Shown here: one piece after another, positions 52,096-59,297 of the stretch
Layout of the letters: every line of letters starts with the position of its first letter
Position numbering within the stretch: position 1 is the first letter of the stretch
Source: Streptomyces sp. ADI95-17
Lineage (GTDB): Bacteria > Actinomycetota > Actinomycetes > Streptomycetales > Streptomycetaceae
Assembly: GCF_003846175.1 (NCBI RefSeq)
Contig: NZ_ML123047.1
Location: 605,549 to 669,548 of the forward strand
Reading direction: 5' to 3'
DNA: 64,000 nucleotides
The notes under the pieces: generated by a model
Told to the model about the DNA's origin: nothing
The model's input: only the letters and a program-made list of their open reading frames with translations
Databases searched by the model: none
Position numbers and translations under genes: made by a program

Positions 52096-54974
52096 GACTG
52101 CCTTCCCAGGGCGACGAGTTCGGCGAGGTCGGCGTCGGACAGCTCGGTCAGGGCGGCCTCGCCGGAGCCGACGACGGCGTCGGCGAGCGTGCGCTTGGAC
52201 TCCAGCAGCTGCGCCACCTTGTCCTCTACGGTGCCCTCCGCGATGAGCTTGTGCACCTGGACGGGCCTGTCCTGGCCGATGCGGTAGGCGCGGTCGGTGG
52301 CCTGGTCCTCGACCGCAGGGTTCCACCAGCGGTCGTAGTGCACGACGTGGGTGGCGCGGGTGAGGTTGAGTCCCGTGCCCGCCGCCTTCAGCGACAGCAG
52401 GAACACTGGTACCTCACCGCGCTGGAAGCGCTCCACCATCTCCTCGCGCCGCGCGACGGGGGTGCCGCCGTGCAGGAAGAGGGTGGGGGTGCCGCGTTCG
52501 GCGAGATGTTTCTCCAGGAGGGTCGCCATCTGCTTGTACTGGGTGAAGACCAGCACCGACTCGCCCTCGGCGGTGATGGTGCCGAGCAGCTCGTCGAGCA
52601 GGTCGAGCTTGCCGGAGCGGCCGCCGAGCGGCGTGGACTGGCGCAGGTACTGGGCGGGGTGGTTGCAGATCTGTTTCAGCCCGGTCAGCAGCTTGAGCAC
52701 CAGACCGCGGCGGGCGATGCCCTCGGATTCCTCGATCTTCGCCATGGTCTCGCGGACCACCGCCTCGTAGAGGCCCGCCTGTTCGGCCGTCAGCGCCACG
52801 ACCCGCTCGGTCTCGGTCTTGGCCGGCAGCTCGGGCGCGATTCCCGGGTCGGACTTCCTGCGGCGCAGCAGGAAAGGGCGCACGAGACGGGACAGGCGTC
52901 CGGCGGCCTCGGGGTCCTCGCCCGACTCGATGGCGCGGGCGTGCCGGTCTCGGAAGGCCGCGAGGGGGCCGAGGAGCCCCGGAGTGGTCCAGTCGAGGAG
53001 CGCCCACAGCTCGGAGAGGTTGTTCTCCACGGGCGTGCCGGTGAGGGCGACGCGGGCGCGGGCGGGCACGGCGCGCAGCTCGCGGGCGGTGACGGCGTAG
53101 GGGTTCTTGACGTGCTGTGCCTCGTCCGCGGCGATCAGCGACCAGTCGGACCCGGCGAGGGCTTCGCGGTCGTGGCGCAGCACCCCGTAGGTGACCAGGA
53201 CGATCTCGTCGTCGGCCAAGTCGTCGAGGTGGCGCTCGCCGCCGTGGTAGCGGCGCACGGGAGTGGACGGCGCGAACCGGGCCGCCTCGCGCTCCCAGTT
53301 GCCGAGCAGGGAGGCCGGGCAGACGACGAGGGTGGGGCCGGCGGTCGCGGGGTCGGTCTGGCGGTGCAGATGCAGGGCGAGAAGGGTGATGGTCTTGCCC
53401 AGGCCCATGTCGTCGGCGAGGCAGCCGCCGAGGCCGAGCTCGCACATCTCGGCCAGCCAGGCGAGGCCCCGCCTCTGGTAGTCGCGCAACATGGCCTTGA
53501 GCGCGGCGGGCTGCGGGGCGGGAGTACGTGACTCGGGATCGCGGATACGGGCGACGAGGTCGCCGAGCGCGCCGACCGCCTCACAGGGGATCTGCTCGCC
53601 GTCCCTTTCCACCTCGCCGGTCAGCGTGGCGCTCAGCGCCTCCATGGGCGTGAGCGGTTCCATCCGGCGGCGCCTGACGCGGGCCACCAGCTTCGGGTCG
53701 GCGACCACCCACTGGTCACGCAGCCGAACCAGAGGGCGGCGTGTCTCGGCGAGGGCGTCCATCTCGGCCTCGGTGAGCGGCTCGCCGCCGAGCGAGATCT
53801 GCCAGCGGAAGTCGAGGAGTGCGTCGGCGCCGAGGAGTCCGCCAGCACTGGAGCCGGGGGCGGTGCGCTGCCCGATCTCCGCGGCCGCGGTGAGTGCCTT
53901 GACCAGCTCACGCGGCCAGTGCACGTCGATGCCGGCCGAACGCAGTGTGTCGGTGGCGTCGCCCAGCAGGTCGAGGGCCTCGTCGTCGGACAGACGGAGT
54001 TCGTCGGGAGCGGTGTCTCTCAGCAGCCGCTGAAGCGGAGGCCAGGCGCGGGCTCCGCGGCGCAGCGCCAGCAGCGTCTCGGTCTCGGCGCGCGGGCCGA
54101 GCAGCCGTTCCACCTCGTCCGGCTCGCTCCACAGCCGGGCGGCCTCGACGACGAGCCCCGGATCCGCCGCGGTGTGCAGCTGCGGCACGGCCCGGAACAC
54201 TCGGCGCCGTCCCTCCGGGGGGTCGACGCGCAAGGAGACGCCGACATCGGCGGTGAACGCGGTGGCGGTCTCCTCGGCCCACTCGCGCAGGGCGGGTACG
54301 GCACGCGTCTCGCGCCAGGCGTACGGCAGCGCCCCCATGGCGAGCGGCGCGGCCGGGGTGCGGACCAGGTCGTCGGCGACCGCGTCGCAGAACTGGCGTA
54401 CCAGCGCGGTGGGTTCGGCGATCCGCACCGGAGGCGGGCCGGGCTCGGGCAGACAGTGGGCGTGGGGCGGGAACGCGGCGGCGAGGGCGTCCAGGTTCTG
54501 ACGCTGGGCAGCGGTGAAAGGCCCCGCCTGCCAGGTGTCGTAGCCGGCGGGGGTGAGGGCGGGGTGGAGGCGGCCGTCGGCGAGCAGCCGGAGCGCGAAG
54601 CGGGCGGCGGCCTGCCAGGCGGCGGCGGACGGATTCGGTGGCTGCGCCCCGGTCAGGGCGGCGACGGCGAGGGCGGCGGGCAGCGCGTGTCCCGTCACCT
54701 TGCGCCGCCTGACCGAGCGGCCGTGCGGCAGCACCAGTTCCACCGCGTCGGTCTCGACGCCGATGGGTGCCGTGCCCTCGGCGGCGGCCGCCCCGGCGGG
54801 CTGCCACAGCAGCAGCCGGCCGAGGCGGGCGGGCTCGCCGGGCAGAAACACCGCCGCCCAGCCGTTGTCGAGCAGGCCCCGCGCCCAGGAGGCCGACTCC
54901 GGTGCCGCCAGCGGCAGCACACTCCTGCGGCCCGTGCCCGGCTCCCGTGCGACGACTCGCGCCACCTTCCTCAA
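52092..54974 (-). CDS. SNF2-family DEAD/DEAH-box helicase
   Basis: About 960 aa. The start is taken as TTG 54974, with AGGAGG 6 nt upstream; GTG 54965 is an alternative, and the long open frame beyond it is the shadow of the next gene. The N-terminal half contains an SNF2-associated domain (WRETRAVPALREWAEETATA, LDFRWQISLGGEPLTEAEMD). The ATPase core starts at RDYQRRGLAWLAEMCELGLG with Walker A DDMGLGKTIT, DEAQ (motif II), LTGTPVENNLSELWALLDWT, and C-terminal VFTQYKQM, LKAAGTGLNL, DRAYRIGQDRPVQVHKLIA. It translocates on duplex DNA. It forms an operon with the SWIM gene and probably the upstream pRiA4b-type gene. Confidence 0.93.
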   Translation of the reverse strand: MRKVARVVAREPGTGRRSVLPLAAPESASWARGLLDNGWAAVFLPGEPARLGRLLLWQPAGAAAAEGTAPIGVETDAVELVLPHGRSVRRRKVTGHALPAALAVAALTGAQPPNPSAAAWQAAARFALRLLADGRLHPALTPAGYDTWQAGPFTAAQRQNLDALAAAFPPHAHCLPEPGPPPVRIAEPTALVRQFCDAVADDLVRTPAAPLAMGALPYAWRETRAVPALREWAEETATAFTADVGVSLRVDPPEGRRRVFRAVPQLHTAADPGLVVEAARLWSEPDEVERLLGPRAETETLLALRRGARAWPPLQRLLRDTAPDELRLSDDEALDLLGDATDTLRSAGIDVHWPRELVKALTAAAEIGQRTAPGSSAGGLLGADALLDFRWQISLGGEPLTEAEMDALAETRRPLVRLRDQWVVADPKLVARVRRRRMEPLTPMEALSATLTGEVERDGEQIPCEAVGALGDLVARIRDPESRTPAPQPAALKAMLRDYQRRGLAWLAEMCELGLGGCLADDMGLGKTITLLALHLHRQTDPATAGPTLVVCPASLLGNWEREAARFAPSTPVRRYHGGERHLDDLADDEIVLVTYGVLRHDREALAGSDWSLIAADEAQHVKNPYAVTARELRAVPARARVALTGTPVENNLSELWALLDWTTPGLLGPLAAFRDRHARAIESGEDPEAAGRLSRLVRPFLLRRRKSDPGIAPELPAKTETERVVALTAEQAGLYEAVVRETMAKIEESEGIARRGLVLKLLTGLKQICNHPAQYLRQSTPLGGRSGKLDLLDELLGTITAEGESVLVFTQYKQMATLLEKHLAERGTPTLFLHGGTPVARREEMVERFQRGEVPVFLLSLKAAGTGLNLTRATHVVHYDRWWNPAVEDQATDRAYRIGQDRPVQVHKLIAEGTVEDKVAQLLESKRTLADAVVGSGEAALTELSDADLAELVALGRQS

Positions 54975-55059
54975 CTCCGTCCTCCTGTGAGCGAGCCGCA
55001 CCGTGCCTCGCTCATCACCACGTACCCGTCGTTCTCCGGTGAGTTCCGCCGCCCCGCCG

Positions 55060-57324
55060 TCACCGGCGGGAGCGCGCCTTGTTCGCCGCGGTGCGGATAC
55101 GTTTGGCCAGCCGCTTGTCGACATCGCGCAGGCTCTCGCCCAGCTCGGCAAGGACCTGGGCGGTGGCTGGGTGCTCCACTCGCCAAAGGTCGTCCACCCG
55201 CTGTTCGAGCACCTCTGGTGCCACGTTCGGGTTCTCCTGGAAGCCCAGGAGCAGCTCCTCGTCCTCCTGGGCACCGACGAAGAGCGAGAGACTGTCGATG
55301 AACAGCCACAACCGGGCCTGCTCCGCGCGCGCCGCATCCGCGTGGGCGTCCGCCTCAGGGCGTGCGCCCAGGGCCGCGGCGGCCACCTGGCGGCATCCCT
55401 CGATGCCGGAGTCCGCCGCCTTGCGCAGCACGCGCAGTGCTCGCGAGTCGTCGAGTACGGCCAGCACCGGCTGGACCACGGCGCGTCTGGCCGCGATGTC
55501 GGGGCCGTCGCCCGCACAGGCGTCGAGCAGCCCCACCGCGGCGTCAGCCCCGGAACGGTGCTTCAGCCACCCTTCGACCTCTTGGCGCGTCTCCTCGGGG
55601 GAGTAGCCCAGAAGGCCCTGGAGGAGGGTGTCTGCGTCGGCTTCGGCGTACTCGCCGAGCAGCGGCGCGAGTGCACCGCATTCCATCAAGTAGGCGCGCA
55701 GCCCGTGGCGGCCGAGCGGGGTGAGCCGCATGCGGTCCCCGTTCTCGTGGTCCCTCGGCCGGCCCGAGGCGTCCGACCAGGCATCCGAACCGGAGAGCCC
55801 GCGCCCGCTGACAGCGTTCAGGGGCGTGGCCAGGAGATCCTCGGCCGCGACGACACCATGGTCACCGGGAACGAACTCCACCGCGCCCAGGTAGGCGAGC
55901 TCTTCCGCCAGGTCCCGGAAGGTCGTCGCGAACAAGGCCAGGAGGAAATCGAGCTCGGGCCCTTCGGCACCCGCCTCTCGGGCTTTCGCCCGCAGGTCGT
56001 CGATCTCCACCCAGGTGCCGTCCAGGGCGTCGTACAGCTGCCCGATCAGCGCGTCGGCGATCTCGGCCGACAGCTCGTCCAGCTCGCCCAGCTCTCCCAG
56101 CTCGCCGAGCGGTTCGTCCAGTACCCCCGTCTCGTCGATCTCCTCCAGCAGGTCGCCCAGGGTGACCGACCAGAGCTCCAGAAGATTCTCGCCGGCGAAG
56201 TCGGCCGCCTCGCCACCCCAGGCGCGGCCCCCGCTGATCGTGATCAGCCCGCGGTTCACGGCGAAACTCCACGGCTCGTCGAGAACGTCCACGTCCTTGG
56301 CGCTGCGCAGCGCCTTCAACGCACGGGCCCGGGCGGTGGCCTCGGCGTACGGCGAGCCCTCGTCGGCGAACTCCCATAGCCGGAGCTCCTCGACGGCCTC
56401 ACGGGCGAGCGCGCGCCGCAGCACCCGGCTCGCGGTGACCTGCCGTCCCTCGCGGCACCAGGTGGTGAGCCGCAGCGCCGATTCGAAGAGCGGGACATCC
56501 CGCACAGCCGCCGCGAGGTCCTCCCCCGGAGCCAGGGTCACCGGGCGCAGCACGGGCACACTCGCGACCGGTCCGTCGACTCCGGGGTCGACCGGGCTGC
56601 CCGGCCCTCGGCAGCGCCCGCAGGCGCACGATGCCGTGTCCTCGGCCGCCGGCTGTCCCCCACCGCCGCGCCCGGCCCGGGTACCGGCCGGCGGCTTCGC
56701 CGTGCCGGGCACCATGTCCGGCGTCAAACGGGCCAGCCGCTCGGCGATCCCGTCCCGGGGGAAATCTGCCGGGTTGTAGCCGGCCGACCGCAGCTCGGCG
56801 ACCAGCTCGTCGAACGGGCCGTCTCCCGCCCTGTCGGGCACTTCGAGGCGTGCCAGTACCTCGCCCAGGCCCCACACCCCGCCGATGTCCTCGGCCGGTA
56901 CGTCGGCACGACGGCCGCCGACGCAGCGCACCGCTCGCTCCGCGCCGACCGGTCGCGGCAGTGTCTTCTCCAGCGTGATCCGGTGCTCCCAGTCATCGCC
57001 GAAGTCGTAGACATAGCGCAGCCGCGCCCCGTCCTCGGGCAGAACATCACCGAGCGCGATGGCGTGCTGGTCGCTGCTGCCGGGGCCGAAGCCGAGATCG
57101 ATGTCGGTGAGCCGGGCCGCGTCGCCGTACACCCGGCCGGACTCGTCGGTGAAGAGGTGCAGATGGCCACCCTGCCAGCCGAAGGCGGCCTGGACGGCGT
57201 CGTGCAGGGTGCGAAGAGAGGTGTCGGACGGCAGTACGAGCCGCCGCCACAGAGGCGGCTGGGTGCCGTGCAGCGCGATCTTCAGCTGGAGATCGGACGG
57301 GGCCGCCCCCGTCTCTCGTCGCAT
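55060..57324 (-). CDS. Plasmid pRiA4b ORF-3 family protein
   Basis: 754 aa from the ATG at 57322-57324 with GGGAGA upstream. The N-terminal 190 residues are a clear pRiA4b ORF-3 (PF07929) domain: LQLKIALHGTQPPLWRRLVL, HDAVQAAFGWQGGHLHLFTD, RLRYVYDFGDDWEHRITLEK. A Cys pair CACGRCRGPG (about residue 225) may bind metal. The remaining 500 residues are acidic, leucine-rich and helical (ELGELGELDELSAEIADALI). The function of the family is unknown. It precedes the SNF2 gene by 86 bp on the same strand. Presence in several island copies could not be tested because only this copy remains. Confidence 0.88.
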   Translation of the reverse strand: MRRETGAAPSDLQLKIALHGTQPPLWRRLVLPSDTSLRTLHDAVQAAFGWQGGHLHLFTDESGRVYGDAARLTDIDLGFGPGSSDQHAIALGDVLPEDGARLRYVYDFGDDWEHRITLEKTLPRPVGAERAVRCVGGRRADVPAEDIGGVWGLGEVLARLEVPDRAGDGPFDELVAELRSAGYNPADFPRDGIAERLARLTPDMVPGTAKPPAGTRAGRGGGGQPAAEDTASCACGRCRGPGSPVDPGVDGPVASVPVLRPVTLAPGEDLAAAVRDVPLFESALRLTTWCREGRQVTASRVLRRALAREAVEELRLWEFADEGSPYAEATARARALKALRSAKDVDVLDEPWSFAVNRGLITISGGRAWGGEAADFAGENLLELWSVTLGDLLEEIDETGVLDEPLGELGELGELDELSAEIADALIGQLYDALDGTWVEIDDLRAKAREAGAEGPELDFLLALFATTFRDLAEELAYLGAVEFVPGDHGVVAAEDLLATPLNAVSGRGLSGSDAWSDASGRPRDHENGDRMRLTPLGRHGLRAYLMECGALAPLLGEYAEADADTLLQGLLGYSPEETRQEVEGWLKHRSGADAAVGLLDACAGDGPDIAARRAVVQPVLAVLDDSRALRVLRKAADSGIEGCRQVAAAALGARPEADAHADAARAEQARLWLFIDSLSLFVGAQEDEELLLGFQENPNVAPEVLEQRVDDLWRVEHPATAQVLAELGESLRDVDKRLAKRIRTAANKARSRR

Positions 57325-57556
57325 CCTTTGTCTCCCACCCGTCCGAGGCCGCTCGAATGGCCCCAGCATGACGGTCGCGTGTGGCCCAACCCAAACCGGA
57401 TCACTTCGGCTGCGGTCATTTCGGTCGTGGCGGCCCCGGTATCGCTCGCAGCGGATACCCTGTGCCCGCGCACCGACCTCGCGGCCCCGCCATGCGCGGA
57501 CGCATACCTGGCGGGACGACAGCAGTGGGGTGCGCATATCGCAGTATGTTCGCGTC
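57325..57556. promoter_or_regulatory. Divergent promoter region, pRiA4b-type gene and antitoxin remnant
   Basis: 232 bp separating the minus-strand operon from the antitoxin/PIN pair. It has somewhat higher AT content around 57395-57425 and 57535-57556, where a promoter for either side might lie. No operator symmetry or known motif was recognised. Confidence 0.35.
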
Positions 57557-57804
57557 ATGGCGGATACGACGCGCGTCACGGTGACGCTGCCGACCGGGCA
57601 GGTCGCCGAACTGAGGTAGCTCACCGACAACGTTTCCGGTTATGTCGCCGAGGTGGCGGCGCGGCAGTTGCGGCACCAGCTTCTGGGGGCGGACCTGCTA
57701 CGCCACCAGAGGAACACGGGGCCTTCACCGAGGAGGAGCTGGCGGAGGCCCGTTCCGGCATCTCCGGGACGGCGAGCGCCGACGGGTCGGCGAGCGCGGC
57801 GTGA
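57557..57804 (+). pseudogene. Antitoxin-like gene, interrupted
   Basis: ATG 57557 opens MADTTRVTVTLPTGQVAELR, a ribbon-helix-helix-like start, then an in-frame TAG (57617-57619), after which the same frame reads LTDNVSGYVAEVAARQLRHQ and LLGADLLRHQ. A frameshift near 57712 leads to the frame ending EEHGAFTEEELAEARSGISG to the stop at 57802-57804. The whole resembles an antitoxin for PIN toxins. At least two lesions make it inactive. It overlaps the PIN gene by GTGA, as expected of an antitoxin-toxin pair. Confidence 0.75.
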
Positions 57805-58289
57805 ACGATCATGCCGAGGCCGTGGTCCTGGACTCCCGAGGGCTCTCCCGCCTGGATCGCGCAGGACCGCAAGATCCTTGCCGTGTTCCGGGTGTTCCAC
57901 GCCATGGGGCCGATTTCGTCATCGACGCCAACAGCATTGTGGAAGTCAGCCATGCACGCGTGAACATGCCTCGGCCGCGGTGGGCGCTGCCCCGCGTCAA
58001 AGTGGAGCCGGTGACCGAGGGCGCGGCGAAAGCGTCCGCAGAACTGCTCAAGGCCGCGGAACTGCTCAAGGCCGCGGGCCTGCAAGGCCACAAGTACGCG
58101 ATCGACGCGACAGTCGCCGAGGTGGCACTGCGCCAGCCGGGTCCGGTGGTCGTATTGACGTTCGACATCGACGACATGACGCGGCTGTGTGGGGGCCGCG
58201 TCCGGCTCATCGGCATCAGAGCGGACGGGCGCAGGTGCCCGTGCGCCGGCCCCGGAGGGAATCCGCCCTCGTCACACCGTGATGGGTGA
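57801..58289 (+). pseudogene. PIN-domain toxin-like gene with compensating frameshifts
   Basis: The frame from GTG 57801 starts VNDHAEAVVLDS and, after a stretch of wrong frame (about 57846-57905), continues DFVIDANSIVEVSHARVNMP, KYAIDATVAEVALRQPGPVV and LTFDIDDMTRLCGGRVRLIG. In the missing stretch the neighbouring frame encodes the expected PAWIAQDRKILAVFRVFHAM, so two opposite indels flank it. The Asp residues of a PIN nuclease are present outside it. An 18-bp tandem duplication, GAACTGCTCAAGGCCGCG twice (58041-58076), adds Glu-Leu-Leu-Lys-Ala-Ala. The protein may still fold but is probably inactive. Confidence 0.7.
58041..58076 (+). repeat. 18-bp tandem duplication in the PIN gene
   Basis: GAACTGCTCAAGGCCGCG occurs twice in exact tandem, in frame. 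It looks recent because both copies are identical. Confidence 0.9.
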
Positions 58290-58311
58290 AAAAGGCTTGA
58301 CCGAGGTGACC
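58270..58311. other. Right island junction (attR-like)
   Basis: GTGATGGGTGAAAAAGGCTT, then GACC, then the core GAGGTGA (58303-58309), after which LLM complement sequence begins (CCAGGGTGCCCAGGCGG). The core pairs with GAAGTGA at the left junction. The arm GGTGAAAAAGGCTTGAC is shared exactly with the 50.39-kb site. Confidence 0.75.
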
Positions 58312-58517
58312 AGGGTGCCCAGGCGGAGCCGGTCGGTGGCGGCGGCCGCGGCGGTGAGAGTCGGCACCGCGCCGAACCAGGGGCCGTCGCGGAAGGTCCG
58401 CCAGGCCAGGTGGTCGTAGGTGTAGGCGGCGTGGAACCCCAGTTCCTCGGCACGCTGCCAGACCTTCCGGCCTTCGCTCCAGCGGTGGATGGGGAGGATC
58501 AGAGTGCTCAGACGCAT
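58272..58517 (-). pseudogene. N-terminal part of the split chromosomal LLM gene
   Basis: From ATG 58517: MRLSTLILPIHRWSEGRKVW, EELGFHAAYTYDHLAWRTFR, ending LGTLVTS and then VKPFSPI, TV and stop, the tail being encoded by island DNA. It is the natural other half of the C-terminal fragment at 26534-27225: same strand, same family, breaks at the same codons, and chromosomal genes on its right side. Its own promoter should still be active, giving an 81-residue peptide with no complete active site. Confidence 0.92.
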
Positions 58518-58584
58518 GGATACGACCATACGGGCCCGGAAACGGACAGGTCTGCTCCGTGCAGGCACGGGGCTGAGCCGCTGG

Positions 58585-59127
58585 TCAGTCGCGGAACCGC
58601 AGGAACGCGGGCGGTACGGAAGCGGTGAGCCAGACGCCGTTGGCGCTGACGTGGAAGGTGTGGCCCGCGCGGTGCATCGCGCCCGCGTCCACGGACAGGA
58701 CGACGGGCCGGCCCCGCCGGGCGCCGACCCTGGTCGCCGTCTCGCGGTCGGGCGAGAGGTGGACGTGCGTGCGGGCCATGGGCCGCAGGCCCTCGTTCCG
58801 GATCGAGTCCAGCGCATGGCCCACCGTGCCGTGGTACAGGTACGCGGGCGGCTCGGCCGGTGGCAGGTCGAGGTCCACCGGGACGGTGTGGCCCTGGCTC
58901 GCGCGGATCCGGCCGTTCTCCACGGCAAAGCGCTGCTTGTCGTTCGTGGCCACGACATGGTCGAGCTCGGCCCGGGTGAGGGGGACGTTGTTCCGGGCCA
59001 TGGCACGCAGCAACGCGTCGATCGGCACCCAGCCGTTCGCGTCGAGCGTGATGCCGATCCGCTCCGGCTGATGGCGCAGGTGCTTCGAGAGGTACTTGGA
59101 CACCTTGACGGTGCGTCTTTCATCCAT
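58585..59127 (-). CDS. kptA: RNA 2'-phosphotransferase (KptA/Tpt1)
   Basis: 180 aa from the ATG at 59125-59127. KptA removes a 2'-phosphate from RNA using NAD+, forming ADP-ribose 1'',2''-cyclic phosphate. Catalytic residues are recognisable: Arg-His in KHLRHQPE near residue 15, Arg in GRIRASQGHT (about 75), the HGT region in YLYHGTVGHALDSI and HVHLSPDRETATRVG. Bacteria rarely need it for tRNA splicing, so its native role is unclear. It is the first intact core gene right of the island. Confidence 0.93.
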   Translation of the reverse strand: MDERRTVKVSKYLSKHLRHQPERIGITLDANGWVPIDALLRAMARNNVPLTRAELDHVVATNDKQRFAVENGRIRASQGHTVPVDLDLPPAEPPAYLYHGTVGHALDSIRNEGLRPMARTHVHLSPDRETATRVGARRGRPVVLSVDAGAMHRAGHTFHVSANGVWLTASVPPAFLRFRD

Positions 59128-59218
59128 GTCGCTAGGGTGCCGGGGATCGTCTCGTCGGCGCATCCGGGTTTCGCTCACGATGCGCTGGAGCAATTCTCGG
59201 CCGGACTGAGGAAAGTTT

Positions 59219-59285
59219 TCGTCCACAGGTTTGATCCACAGTCAACTTGAGTTATCCACAAGCTGATTGGCGATTCTGTGGACAA
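59219..59285. promoter_or_regulatory. Cluster of four DnaA-box-like sequences
   Basis: In 67 bp between kptA and the MerR-type gene lie TCGTCCACA (59219-59227), TGATCCACA (59232-59240), TTATCCACA (59252-59260) and, reversed, TTGTCCACA (59277-59285). The last is the Streptomyces DnaA-box consensus and the third is the E. coli consensus. DnaA-box clusters outside oriC that titrate DnaA are known in S. coelicolor. This one may titrate DnaA or make either flanking gene DnaA-responsive. The 170-bp region holds no other recognisable feature. Confidence 0.75.
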
Positions 59286-59297
59286 GTGCAGCCGAAA

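Noticed and set aside
54975..55517. N-terminal extension of the SNF2 helicase to 1141 aa
   Set aside because: The extension is the shadow of the pRiA4b-type gene's 3' end; AGGAGG before the TTG at 54974 marks a better start.
27205..58311. tRNA gene as the integration target of the island
   Set aside because: Neither border contains tRNA sequence; both borders are LLM coding sequence.
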